Source of the DNA: Xiphydria camelus
Lineage: Eukaryota > Arthropoda > Insecta > Hymenoptera > Xiphydriidae
Direction of reading: 5' to 3'
Assembly (NCBI GenBank): GCA_963678675.1
Contig: OY783199.1
Coordinates: forward strand, 26,347,546 to 26,411,545
Length of the DNA stretch: 64,000 nucleotides
In this document: piece by piece, positions 36,077 to 47,718 of the stretch
Layout: each line of letters starts with the position of its first letter
Numbering within the stretch: the stretch's first letter is position 1
The notes under the pieces: generated by a model
Databases searched by the model: none
The model's input: only the letters and a program-made list of their open reading frames with translations
Told to the model about the DNA's origin: nothing
Position numbers and translations under genes: made by a program

Positions 36077-38686
36077 TATATCGATAGTGTATCTCGTCCG
36101 GATCTCGCGTCGTTCAAAATACACACGTACGCATTTCAGGAGAAAAGAGATAGCCGCGGGACAGCAGCCGACGTTGGTTACGCGCAGGAACATTGGCGAG
36201 CGCATACGCGAAGCACCTCGCCTCACCCGACCGTCTGTCGCGTTCGACACCCCTCGCTCGCGCGCGCCACAAAGGACTTTCGCTCGACGGCCCGAAAGGA
36301 AGTCCGTTCGAACGTGGGAGGGCCCGCGGGGAGGACAAAAGACCGCAGCTAGGCTGCTACCTGCACGGATGCCAGGTGCCGTGTCTGTCTCTCCCTCCAT
36401 CGCCTCCTACCTCCGCCACCTCTTCGCGTGTCCCGGCGACTGGACCGGTCCCGCGTTGAAAAGCAGGTACATATCGATGCCATCCGTGCGGGCCACCGAG
36501 CTGTGTGCGTGATGGCGCGCATCAAAACGACCGTTCGAGGACGCAAGCGCGCGCGCGCGCGCGCACGGCGCAACATGATTGCTGTTCGCGCGGCGAGTGT
36601 TTCCCATCGCGCGCGCCGCTCGCCCGGATATTTTTAACGCGGAAGGACTCACGGATCTGGAGGCGTGGATTCGGCCGCGGGTTCGAGAGGCGTGTGGCGA
36701 TTCGACTGACACGAGATATACAATACGTACTCGAGAGAGAGAGAGAGGTTTCTATTTGATACTTTCTTTTAATCTCAAACCTGTTTCGACTCCGGAGTCG
36801 GGTCATGCGCGTGCACCGCGAGATAAAGAGCGAGAGGCATAACGCGTACGGAATTAAAATGATCGTCGAAGCAGCGAGACATCGTGAAGATGAACGGTAG
36901 ACGCGTTGCGATGATATATATGTATATCCGAAACGAATCGTGACTTTTTGCAACGTCCCTTTTCGTCGGAAGGAGGGCGTCTCGCGAGTTTAAACGGACA
37001 TCACGGTCGCCTCCCGGGCGCGAAGCCGATTCCTTTTTTTAACAATCGTCGAGGCGAACGTTAAAATATTCAAAGCCCGCGGGGGGAAGCTCCGGAAGAG
37101 ATTCGTATAACGGGGAGGAAATACGGTCTTCTCGTCGGAGAGCAAAAGTGTGTGGCGCGCGCGACACCGTACGTACGTGGGGGGCGCGGCGAGAAAGTAT
37201 GGGAGGGAAGGCGCGCGACGCGACGAGGGTTCTGGCGTTTCGTGGCTTCGTCGACGCTGCCGCGCGGGTTGATCGACGGGAGTTCGAGAACTCCTCGTTA
37301 AACTCTCGCGGGCGGCACGGCGGCGTTCCGCGATTAACAATTAACGATTTGCAAGTACGATGGCGCTGTTTCGTAAGTGTGCCAAGGCCTGTCGACCTGT
37401 GCACCGCACCGGCAACGCGCGGCTATACCTACCGCGCGAGTAGGTGCCGACCTCTGGAGTGTACGCGCAATTCGCGAGGTGGCGACAACTCGCTACAACG
37501 CTGGCTAACAAGTGGCCCCTCTTTCTCCGAACGAGCGCGTGGCGAGGCGAGTGCGCCGCGAAAAGCAAATAGCGCCGCTTGACGCATCAACTCGTCGACG
37601 GAAAAATTATTATAGGTATATCGCGCAATTTTGGAAGCGACGAAATCACCTTTCGGCTCGCCGGAGAATTTCCATTCGAATAGCGCGTAGGTGAATACGC
37701 GTTGGAGAGGCCTCGAAAGTGGTGCCACTGTTTCGCGAGGGTGACGGTCGCGCGGCACTGCCGCCTCGAGAAAACACACGCGAATCGGCTCGCCGGTATA
37801 CGAGCGCGCGCCTCCATTGCCCGTTGAACGTAGGAATTGATGCGAGGAGTACAAACGAGTTCTACGGCGTCTCTGACGCGTTCGACGAGCCGACGCAACT
37901 CATTCTCGTCGTGACGTTGCGCCGGGAGCCTGCTCTGATATCAGTTAAGGGAAATTCCATCGGCGTTTCCGTTCTTCCCACGATATGCTTAATGAATAAA
38001 AGTGCGCTACCTCGTCCCCGTGCAATTGTCGCGCGATAAAAGCGACGAAGCAACACGCATAATTAATTAATCACGCTAGAGAAAACGATCTACTTTTTTT
38101 CACCGCGCAAAGAGTGCCACAAGGCCGAGCGAATTTTCCGTCGGTGCCTTCGAGAGCTTTTCCGGCGTTGCAAGGGCGGGGAAAAAAATGACTCGGGATT
38201 CGTGGCGCGCGCGCGATAGCCGAACCACGTGACCGGGCATCGAGGAAAGTTCTCGCGAATGAAACGAACGCGCGCGAGGACGAAAAAAGAGAGCGAGGAA
38301 GAGGGAGCCTTTTCGCTCCCACTGCGAGATATTCAAGTGCCAATTAGACGGTGCTCGACGTTACTATCTTGATTATTATTTAGCGGCGTTTACGCGATGC
38401 ACGTGCGCGCGCGCGCGCGCGTCTCCCGAGAGACCTCGTTAGAAATTACATCGAGTTATTCGCATCGAAACGCTCGCCGACCTACGAGAGGCAGGCCCTA
38501 TTAGTAGCCGGCGAGCGAGGGAGGGAGTGCTCCAAATGGAAGGGCAGAGAGGAGGGAGAAAGAGCGGAGAGGGGAGGCGAAGCGTTTCGTCGGTGAGCTT
38601 ATTATTTTTCGAGGCGCTCATTATTTTAACGACATCTTCGACGGAAAGATATCAACCGGATGTGAAAAACGCGAGAGTCGCAATTA
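36077..38686. other. No gene recognised
   Basis: GC-rich, with CG runs at 36547-36564 and 38403-38421. Frames up to 181 codons (35967-36512) begin inside the F4 element or overlap on both strands. A T/A-rich gap is absent, so no hidden element is evident. Confidence 0.45.
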
Positions 38687-38880
38687 CACTGAGAAAAAAA
38701 AAAGATTAAAAATTATTCCGTTAGAAGGATAATCTGAGTACGAAAGGTAAAGTGGATCGAAAATTATTCCAAGGAAGGTTAAATTTTATACCCCGGAAGC
38801 ATAATTTTTGATCTGTTTTACCTTTCGTACTCAGATTATCCTTCTAACAGAATAAATTTTAATCTTTTTTTTTCTCAGTG
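38687..38880. mobile_element. MITE family F3, copy 2 (complete arms)
   Basis: Near-perfect foldback: CACTGAGAAAAAAAAAAGAT at the left and its complement at 38860-38880, with GAAGGATAATCTGAGTACGA and AAAGGTAAA matched on the right. TA flanks both sides (38685-38686, 38881-38882). With both arms complete, this copy could form a hairpin of roughly 85 bp per arm. Confidence 0.93.
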
Positions 38881-39019
38881 TAGGCGCGAGGAAGCTCCGC
38901 CTGCTAAAATCCTAAAACACGGTTTCTCTGGAATCATCGTTTCACGAATCGTGACTCGATCGGATACCACGCAACACTGGATGCGAAGAATCACCCTTGG
39001 ACGATTTCGCGAGGGGTGC

Positions 39020-39400
39020 AAAATTGTCTGGTACATAAAATCACTATTATCTCTCGTATTTCCTTCGAGATATCGACACAACGGCCGTGCTTTTCGTAAT
39101 TAACGTGAAAAAAAAAACAAGACGGGACGAGAGCATGATTTTTCGCAGAAATGAATCGATCTCTGGAATCGAGCTATCGAACATCCTATTCGATGTATTT
39201 TTTCGCGCTGATTCCGAAAATAACCGATTTTGTAATGAAAAAATCATTTTTTTTTTCACTGATACATTACGCTCTCTTCGAGATACCGACCACATAACCG
39301 TGATTCTCGTAATCAACGCCAAAAAATACACAAGATAGAGTGGTCGTACGATCGATTCCGGAGAGATTTCAATTTTTCGTAAAATGTCAACGGGAATTAC
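39020..39400. repeat. Palindromic-unit repeat (PU), locus 3
   Basis: Contains the PU landmarks ATTTCCTTCGAGATATCGAC, GCCGTGCTTTTCGTAAT, ATCCTATTCGATGTATTTTT, CTGATTCCGAAAATAACCG and CGATCGATTCCGGAGAGATT, in an order consistent with one palindromic unit plus flanks. Frames read through it in both directions are by-products of the palindrome. Confidence 0.7.
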
Positions 39401-41833
39401 GCGACGTTAAATTGGTTTTTTTCGCGATCAACGAAGAACAAAGAATTACGTACTCGACCTCCTCCACGCATTCACCGTACCGGTTCGTTCGGAGAGGTTT
39501 CCCCGGCACCTGCATGGATACATCAGCCTGCTCAACTCCGGGAAGTGAATTCCAGGAGATGAATGTTGCAGGCTCCCATACATAATGCAGCAGCCCTAGA
39601 GGCCTACATATACGGGGCCTGTGCTACATGCAATAACTGCGTCGTGTACGAGACAAGAAGCAGAGATTTCGACGCGGGCGTTTCCCGTCGTGTCCGCGAA
39701 GCCCGGGTGCGACGAGGGTGGCTAGGCGTGCGTTTTACCGGGGCTGTGAGACTCGTCGCCCAGGGAGCAGCCGGGATCGTTAACGTTAATTTCGCTTCAA
39801 GTTTTCCTCCAATTTTTCTCCTCCTTCGATCTCTTCTCCGACTTCCCGCAATTTCCGCGGCTTCTCCCGTCCGCGATGCGATTGTATTAAAATTCGAAAT
39901 AGTCTCGTATCGAAAATCTCGAAAACTTGGAATTTCAAATAAATTCAATCGACGATTAATCCCTGACTCGACGAGAGAGTAATCGTATCTCTCGCCCCGA
40001 ACCACGAAAATAGTAACTAGAGTAGTAAATTCTTCGCGCGGCAAACTCATCGGAAAATCGTTATTCTCGAGAATTCTCAGATATCCGAACTATATTTATC
40101 CGGCAACACTACGAGTATTTCTCTCTCGGCAAGGCTGCGAGGTGTACGCAGGTGCGCAGGTGTAACCTCGCACACCCAGATGCTTATACCTGTCCACCTC
40201 GCTACAGCGGCCATTGTCGCGACAAACTTTTGTTACACCCGGAGGAAGCACGAGCGCCCGCGCATTGTGAGAGCGTCCATCGTGCGCCTGTACGAGGCAC
40301 CTCTCTCCGCGAGAGTGATCAAAGCGGCGAAGAAAGGTGGAGGAGGGATTTACGGGTTTTACAGGAGGGGAGACCCCGGCGCACGGCGAAAGGAGCGTTT
40401 CCGGTTCGAGAAGGAATTACCAGTGGGATGTGCGCGATGTTATCGACCGAGAAAGCGAAGGAGTGCCGCGATCCTACGCTTCGCTCTCCTCTTCGGGGTT
40501 CTCCACCCTTGTACTGTTCCCAGCGTCTTAGGTACGGATCGACGATTGCGAGCCGCCAAAAATTCTTTGAAAGGAGATTCCGCCTTCGTTTCGAAATGAA
40601 AACTTCTCATCGGGGAGGATTTTCGATTTCGCACATTCAACGGGCGAGTCGAGGGGAGGAGAGACCCCGAGGCTGATCCCGCTACTGCGAACCGCGCGCA
40701 CCCTTCTCTCTCTCTCTCTCTCTCTCCATCTCCCCTTTATCTCTCTTTCGCTACCCCTTGGCACGAGTTCTATTTTCAAATCGAACTCTCTCGCCCCCTC
40801 GCCACCATAACTCAAAGCCCTCTCGGCGGTGGAATTATTCTCTCCCTCTCGCACCTTTCCCCAAATTCCTAGCTCCCTCCTTCTCGCCTCGCCGTACGCA
40901 CCCTTCCTCGCAATAGGGATCGCATAATTTGGCAACCCTGACGGGGGACTGGGGGGCGCGCGCGCGCGCGCGCCTGGCCTGGTCTTTTGTGCCGTCGAGG
41001 GGGTGGTTTTCGCCAAGGGGGACCGAGCAAAAAACAACCCCGTTAACATTGCGGCTCGGTGAACGCGGAGCAGCAGCGTCGCGATCTTCTCGTGATTTAC
41101 GCTGAGTTTATGCGAAGGTTTATTAAAATCTGCTTCTGTAAAATCGTCCGGAGAAGCCGATATCGTATTCTCGCGGATGGTCGCGCGAGCGCAGGGCGTA
41201 TTTCGGACGACCGATTCGCCGCTCGGGAGTGTCGAGCAACGAAAGAACGAACGCGCAGCGCGAGGGTATCGACCTCCACCGAAGGGATCCTCGACGTGTC
41301 ACCCCTTGTATCGCGTTCTTTTTTTACTTTCAGAGCAGGGGTGCGTCCTGTCGCGGGGGACTACTGGTTTCGGGTTCACGGATCGAAGGGCACCCCGCGA
41401 TGCAACCGTACGTACTCCCTCTCCCGATCGTGATTCGAGAGGCGTCGAGATAAGTCGAATAAAATGTTCCTTCCCGCGGGGGAGATCGTTACATCGACCC
41501 GTTCCACACACACACGCAAGCACGAATTCCGTCCACGACAAAGTTTGCCCAGGCAAACTTAATTCTGCAAATCTCTCCGTTCGAAAGTTTTCAATTTCAT
41601 TCCAACTGCCTATAATTTGTATCCAATCGACGTGAACCGGGAAACGTTCCTCGCGCGAGAAACTACCCCCCCACCCCTCCCTCCAGCAAGTTTGTCAAAC
41701 AGCACAAAATCGACGCGCGAACCAGCACGATACGCGCTTCTCGAGGGAGAATATTCGTGATCTCGCTGTGTACGTGACAATCGGCAAAACTGCAAACGTG
41801 CCGGAGGTCACTGTGGCTATTACGCGTGTCCTA
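39401..41833. other. No gene recognised
   Basis: GC-rich. (TC)n at 40705-40727 and CG run at 40957-40973. The direct pair CAGGTGCGCAGGTGT near 40149 is short. Frames up to 174 codons overlap on both strands (40152-40676 and minus 40528-41049). Confidence 0.45.
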
Positions 41834-42271
41834 CACTGACAAAAAAGTATTTAGCTAATCTCCAGCTATACCGTATGTCCCACTCTGTACTGGCCAGTTT
41901 GAAAGTTACCTTCGGATAGACTTGGTCGGTAATCGAGTCATTTAATACGGTAGAAGTCGAGTCGGCAGTTAGAGTTGGTGTCAATTCGAGAGATCGAAGC
42001 GTCTAACCTCGAAATTGTGAATTTGTGATTAATGGAAAATACGAAAATAATTATATAATTACGGTATAAAATATCTCGATTACCCCGACCAAGCCTATCC
42101 GAAGGTAACTTTCAAACTGGCCAGTACAGAGTGGGACATACGGTATTTCTGGCTGTCTCAGACACAACTAGAAAAATATTGCTAGGCGTAGCAATGAATT
42201 CTTGCTATTGCGAAGCAAATTATCACTGCAATTACTCTAATTTTCTAGTTGTGGCCAATTTTTTTTGAGCG
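41834..42271 (-). mobile_element. MITE family F1, copy 4, interrupted by another MITE
   Basis: Left CACTGACAAAAAAGTATTTA, then CCAGCTATA; after a 273-bp insertion it resumes TATTTCTGGCTGTCTCAGAC, the foldback core and the right end TTTTTTTTGAGCG. Without the insertion and one TA it reads as an ordinary F1 copy. TA flanks both sides (41832-41833, 42272-42273). Confidence 0.9.
41871..42143. mobile_element. TA-target MITE nested in F1 copy 4
   Basis: Ends CCGTATGTCCCACTCTGTAC and its exact complement. The inverted repeats run about 59 bp with one mismatch and continue after a 2-base gap through TAATCGAG. TA at 41869-41870 and 42144-42145 is a target duplication, proven by the intact F1 copies, which have a single TA there. 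Tc1/mariner-like by target site; I do not recognise the family. Confidence 0.95.
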
Positions 42272-43642
42272 TACGTACCTCCCGCGTTACCCCGACGATA
42301 TATACTCAAGGAACGCGACCACCTCTCGAAACATCTGAGTAAATAGCACCCGAGTGTCTTTATCGGCTGCGCGGCCAGAGTATACGGAGTTCAGGGAGAG
42401 CTACTCGCGTTGAGGACCGTGAGGCGTCATCATTACGACACACACTTCACTCGCGTTCGCATTGACCTGGTCAGCGTCAGCCGGACCACTTTTCCGTCCC
42501 CCCCTCCCTCGTCTCGAGATCATCCGGCACGTCGCGATCGGTATTAGAAACGGAAACGTGCCAAAGACCTGGCGGACTGCCAGCGGACGCGGGAGAAATG
42601 TTTACGGTATCGCTCCTAACGACGATATAATATCGTCCGAGTGAAGCATGTGAGAGCCTCTTCGTTTCCTCTCGTCGAGACTCTATCGATCTTCGGCGAA
42701 ACAATAATATCGCACGATATCGTGTACGCGGGGCGAAACAGAAATTCGCACGCCGAATTCGAGAGCACGATCCCTCCGAAATAGAGTGGCGTCGTGAATT
42801 GTCATCCCTGCCCTTCGTGCTCCCGAGCGATTATAGACGAAGAAAAATGGAGCTCTCGAATTATAAGAAATTGAAAACCTCAATATTTGAGTTAAAAATA
42901 CCAGCATGTGTATAAAGCTGAAGCGGATTGATAATTTACAATTTTGAAGCGATCGATTTATAAAGCATTCGGTAAGACTAATGATTTTCAATGTTATCAT
43001 CGTAAACACTATAGTAAATGTTTAACCATTTGCATAGCGAAAAATTTACTTTATTTCGATTTCTCCTATTTTTATAGCGATATCTCATGCGCAACGAGTT
43101 ATGTAACACTTGGAACTTTTAACTGCAGCTGTGTAATTTTTACTCAGAACCGAGTTCCGTTTTTCTCCGTTTAGTCGTAACCGGTATCAAGGAGGGACCA
43201 TTTCCGGAACCTTTGTTCCCCGTATACACCCCATGCGCACTCGTATCCGTGAGCCCGCTTCCGTCCCGTAAAGGTCCCCATACACGATACGGTCGCGAAG
43301 CCTCGATGATTTAGGGGAGGCGCGACCAGAGGAGCCACAGAGCGCGTGGGTGGAAGGCACGGCGATATCGAGTAGAGTTTGCCAAAGGCACCGGGAGTGA
43401 TCTACGTTATCCGCTCCGTCACCGATAGGTGGTCAAGTTTCCGCGTTACCATCCACTGTGCAGTCTCGCGGGAGAGAGCGAGGCTCTCGTCGATTATGAT
43501 TTGTACCGGTTGTTTATAAGTTACGGCCGAAACAACGGCCCAAGTCCATTGCCCCTTACAAGCGAGAGCGACTATTCCCATGACGCATTGCCGACTGTAT
43601 ATATAGATATATATAATATTTGCCGTTGACCGTATCACATGT
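42272..43642. other. No gene recognised; AT-rich part at 42840-43160
   Basis: The AT-rich segment 42840-43160 has no inverted ends that I can find. A short (TA)n lies at 43599-43619. No credible exon. Confidence 0.4.
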
Positions 43643-43847
43643 GGCTAAACTTACTCACCAGGAAAAAAACTCGAATCACTATTATCTCATTGCCTGTGAG
43701 CGTTTGGCTACTCATGTTTATATAATACTCTTTTGAAGATTACATTTTTATCTATAACAGTCTTATATCGATGTGGGCCAATAGTTCACAGATAATGAGA
43801 TTACAGAGTGATTCGAGTTTCTTTCTCTTGGCGAAGTAAGTTTAGCC
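43643..43847. mobile_element. MITE with GGCTAAACTTACT ends
   Basis: GGCTAAACTTACTCACCAGG at the left pairs with its inverted copy GGCTAAACTTACTTCGCCAA at the right. Pairing continues through AAACTCGAATCACT, ATCTCATT and CTGTGA, giving arms of about 65-70 bp around an AT-rich centre. Single copy in the window; target duplication unclear. Confidence 0.85.
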
Positions 43848-45045
43848 TCATATTATGATGGTATACCCTGATACACAAATTGTCTCTTTCCAATTTTATT
43901 CGCACCCTTCAAGCATCGTCTATAAATTCCCATTAATACTCGACAGGTCCTTTTTAATCCGAGGCTAATTCTTGCCCCTTCGAGACCCGCGGTGATGATG
44001 ATACACACCTATCCCGGAGTGCCAGAGGGACTGCGAACTGACAACCGCCACGAGAGTATAAGAAGACAGATGACTGCGGGAACGACGTAAAATCGAAGCC
44101 TGTGTGCCTCTCTGGACATTTTTGAGTCTCCTTCGCGTCTCGCTCGCGCTACGGTGACGATGACAAAATGATTGATTTCCCTAGCCCTCGCGTTTTTCAC
44201 GGAATTCGACGAGCAACCCCTTTCAACGGGTCGCGCGTCGAACAAAAGTGTCTTTCAGCCTCTGTCGATATCGTCCCCGCGAACGTCCTTCGGAGTAACC
44301 GATCGAGGTCACTTATCAGTCGTGTAATTACGTCGTTCATTTTTCTCCTCGTAGCAGGCCAAACCTCCTTCGTCTGGATGCGGAAAGCAGACGCTCCACC
44401 CTCGAATCCATCTCCGAACCTCGCAAGGGGTCAAAAGAGAGAGGAACGAAGAGGAGGAGGAGGAGGCAAAGAGAAAGGATCTCGAGGCGCCGAGCGAGAG
44501 AGGATGAAATTGAATAACGCTACCGACGTTCGGAGAGCGCGAGCACGTTTGTTTCGTCTACCGGAAATGTCTCGCTGTTCCATCATCGGAGGAGCGACAG
44601 CGATTCTTCTCGGTGTGATCTTCATTGACGAATTTGCACTCGCACGAATGACTCCGTCGCAAAGAGGGCCTCCGTCCTCGCTCGCCGCATCCCTCGGAGG
44701 ATCCTCGCACCCGTACGTTCCCTACCACATTTTCTCCCCGGCCTCCCCTCGTGGGGAGGAGGGGCTCTCTCGGCGCGCATCGATTTTCCCGAAGAACAAC
44801 GCGGGTGCAATAACGATAAAAAGCACGAAACACTAGGCGGGCTTCGCTGCGCGCGCAGGACCGGGAAGACTTTGAGATTATGTGTATACCGTGACGTCAC
44901 GCGTTATATATATCAAGTGGAATATAAATCCTCGTTTAAAACGACCGCGGTCACGTAGCGGCTCCTCCCTCCTCGGCTCGACGATTTCTGTCCTCGCGTT
45001 TCACTCGGACGACGGGGAAAATCGTCGTCGACCCGACGGACTCTG
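43848..45045. other. No gene recognised
   Basis: Holds a 222-codon plus frame (44168-44836) with two hydrophobic stretches but a Gly/Arg/Glu low-complexity middle; I do not accept it as a gene. A TGACGTCA site at 44891-44898 is a perfect CRE palindrome, function unknown. Confidence 0.4.
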
Positions 45046-45294
45046 CACGGAGGCGATGAATAGGTTGGATCTACTGAATAATACTTGCGTGGTTGCGAGT
45101 AATTATTTATTTACATCAATTTCATCTCTTTTTTTCATATACTAATCGGATACTTCTCCCTTGCAATCACATATCATTCCACATGATTATAAGGAAATTG
45201 GGGTATTAAGAAAATTCATTGGTACAAAGAAATAATTACTCGCGACCCCCCGCGAGTCATTTTCAGTAAATCCGACTAATTCTTTTTCTCTGCG
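45046..45294. mobile_element. MITE family F6, copy 2
   Basis: Left CACGGAGGCGATGAATAGG and inverted right end CGCAGAGAAAAAGAATTAG, with arms TTGGATCTACTGAATAATAC and TCGGATTTACTGAAAATGAC pairing and leading to GCGAGTAATTATTTATTTAC. Flanks TG and TC differ. Confidence 0.8.
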
Positions 45295-45341
45295 TCTAGA
45301 ATGCATACGTTGCTCCCGTCGAATACGACCCACGTTACGTG

Positions 45342-45576
45342 CACTGAGAAAAAAAATGTACTTGATCGAAAAATAAACGTAAACATCTTTGAATAGTCCC
45401 AAGAGCACATTTGTTTGACTGGAATGAATATCGATTGGACGAATACAATTAATATTATCGATATAATTGAATATCATTCGGATGAAATCGATATTCATTC
45501 GAATCGAATAAATGTGCTCTCGGGACTATCCAAAAGCACGTTTATTTCGATTTTCTCAAATCATTTTTTCTCAGTG
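45342..45576. mobile_element. MITE family F2, copy 2
   Basis: CACTGAGAAAAAAAATGTAC at the left, inverted TTTTTTCTCAGTG at the right. The arms pair through AATAGTCCCAAGAGCACATTT and AATGAATATCGATT. TG flanks both sides (45340-45341, 45577-45578). It matches copy 1 (2106) along its length with moderate divergence. Confidence 0.9.
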
Positions 45577-45738
45577 TGCTAATAATCCAGTGTTGAATTA
45601 TTCGAAGCGTTATTTCACCTTGCTCCGATATTCCCCAACGATTCGAAGCGTCCCATCGAACCCGCTCCACCGCGATTCCGCGATCGAGCGAACGAATCGA
45701 CGCGACTCCCACGCTTCGCGACCGTTCCGCGTTTCCCA

Positions 45739-45897
45739 CACTCAAAAAAATGTGGCCACAACTAGAAAAAATTATAGTAATTGCAGTGATAATTTTCTTC
45801 GCCATAGCAAGAATCCTTGCTACGCTGGCAATATTTTTCTAGTTGTGTCTGAGGCAGCCAGAAATATAGCTGGATTAGCTAAATACTTTTCTCAGTG
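45739..45897 (+). mobile_element. MITE family F1, copy 5
   Basis: CACTCAAAAAAATGTGGCCA start, short-variant core, end CTTTTCTCAGTG. CA flanks both sides (45737-45738, 45898-45899). It lies only 160 bp from F2 copy 2. Confidence 0.9.
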
Positions 45898-46457
45898 CAG
45901 TGTACGCGGGCTCCGACGCGTGTTTCGTCACGACCTCGTAACGCGCTCCCGCTGTCCATCTCTCCCGGCAGCAGCAGCGGCCGACGGATCCAACCGCGCT
46001 GCACAGTACAGGCTCCCAGAAGCAGTGGGTTTCGCGCGCGCGTTGGTGCGATACATCTCGTCCCTCGCTACGGCCCGGGGTACGGCTGATATCACCCTGA
46101 TTTATACACGCATTACCATCGGTGGCTAGACTGGACCCCGGAGTGGAGTGGAGTGGACTGGCATCACGACTCCCGCTGTTATCACGCACACACTCGGATC
46201 GACCGGTCTCCGCATCTGCCGTCGCCGCGCATTCGCGTAGGTATTATATCTGTATAGACACGCCTTGCACAGGCTAACGCCACGTGCGTGTACAGCCGCC
46301 GCGCGGTGCGTTTCGCGTCCCCGTATATCACGCGTGCGTGCACGATGGAGCGTCGCGGTGGAAACGCGTCAAGTCGTGTCTGTGTGCGTCCGTGGATCAT
46401 GTATACGGGGGGTTCCCGTATACGATCGCGAGATTCCTCCGTGAAATTCAGAATACG
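45898..46457. other. No gene recognised
   Basis: GC-rich spacer with a GGAGT tandem (about 46140-46155). No supported frame. Confidence 0.4.
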
Positions 46458-46602
46458 CACGGAGAAATTAGTTATTTTCGTTATTAGGGCGTGAAGCGCT
46501 GTTTTTAACGAGTGTGAAGTTTGCCGCACGAGCGAAGCGTGTACGGCAATCACACTCGTTAGAACGGCGCGAAACGACCGAATAACGAATTCTATTTTTG
46601 TG
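46458..46602. mobile_element. MITE family F9, strong hairpin (CACGGAGAAATTAG start)
   Basis: Starts CACGGAGAAATTAGTTATTT and ends AATTCTATTTTTGTG. The arms pair through CGTTATTAGGGCG / CGACCGAATAACG and, very strongly, AACGAGTGTGA...TTGCCG / CGGCAATCACACTCGTT around a GAGCGAAGC loop (46508-46561). The right terminus is degenerate, so the boundary is approximate. Confidence 0.6.
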
Positions 46603-46741
46603 TCGCTAAGTGTCAAATACGAGGTTGACGATTTCACGCACTGCGCAACTTTTCACGAATTGGTGTGTGAAAGATGATTTCACATGCGTCGAGGACGACC
46701 ATGAAACCGAGTATTTGACACTCTGAGTGACGAAAAAATAG
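46592..46741. mobile_element. Small palindromic element with TGTCAAATACGAG arms
   Basis: CTATTTTTGTGTCGCTAAGT at the left pairs with ACTCTGAGTGACGAAAAAATAG at the right, followed by GTGTCAAATACGAGGTT / AACCGAGTATTTGACAC. It shares its first 11 bases with the end of the F9 hairpin, so one probably inserted at the edge of the other or both are parts of one compound element. Confidence 0.65.
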
Positions 46742-47718
46742 TCTTGCACTCTCGGCGAATTTGTCACGTGATTTCAAAGCAATTCAGTTTTGCAGTAGTC
46801 GGGAACAAATATTTGTTTTTTTTTGCTTTGAACTTTTCGTCTCCGCGCGGATATCTCGTATCAACGCGGTAATCGCGCGATCCGGGGAGTATTTTCAGCG
46901 GAAAAACTTTCCCCGGCGGAATGCTTATCAGCAGTGGTGCGGGGGGGGGGGGGGGGGCGAGGTATTTTTCTTTGCGTTGTCGGGTCTCTCCCCTTCGCGA
47001 AACGCAAAGTTTCTACCGGCGCGGCGGTGCTCTCCTCTTCATAAAATACCTACCCGCGCGCAGACAGATCGATCCGTCGCTCGAACTTGGACGCGGACGG
47101 CCCGAGCGGAAAAATCACTCGCTGCACAGCTGCCGGGCGATCGCTCCGAGCCACCCCGTATGATGCCTACGACGTACACGCGTCCCCCGAACGCTCCGTA
47201 CCCAATGCCCACGCGCATCACCGTGTATCGCGCGCGCGTAAGTACTCCCGGGCGCCCGTATCCACGGACACGCGGAACGGAGGGGGCAATACGCCGCGAC
47301 GATTATCGCGCGCACCTGCGATCGCTCCGCACCCGGCGCGCAGTGGCATCGAACCGTGTTCTCGCTCCGGCGGCGGGCGAGTTACGGGCGCGCGCTGCGC
47401 GAAACTCGAGATTATCGCGGACAGGTAGGGGAGAGGCGCATCCGCGGGAGGGGGAGGGAGGGACGCCCTTCTCTCGCCCGGCGAATTTTACGATTACCGC
47501 GCGCGGACTCGAAGGGGACGAAGAGAGAAGGATATAACGCGCGGTTATCGCGTGCAGCCACCCCCGCGCGATCGTCGTAGCTCGTGTTTATCCGCGCGTG
47601 CTCGGCGCGCGAGGGGAAGAGCGTCGCGGCGCCGGGAACGAAATCGAGATCATCGAGGCGCCCGTAAATATGTTCGACGACCGCGAGATACCCGCGACCT
47701 CTGCGATCGCGACGCTAA
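46742..47718. other. No gene recognised; G17 homopolymer
   Basis: GC-rich with a 17-G run at 46941-46957. A 258-codon frame (46761-47537) reads through the run as poly-Gly and is rejected. Confidence 0.5.

Noticed and set aside
44605..44620. TTCTTCTCGGTG, a possible CACNGAGAAA right end
   Set aside because: No matching left end or paired arm within 1 kb.
44168..44836. 222-codon plus frame with two hydrophobic stretches
   Set aside because: The hydrophobic parts flank a Gly/Glu/Arg low-complexity middle, the first hydrophobic stretch is not N-terminal, and nothing resembles a known membrane or secreted protein.
46761..47537. Longest open frame in the window (258 codons, plus)
   Set aside because: It reads through a 17-G run as poly-Gly, is Arg-rich after that, overlaps other frames on both strands and has no domain.
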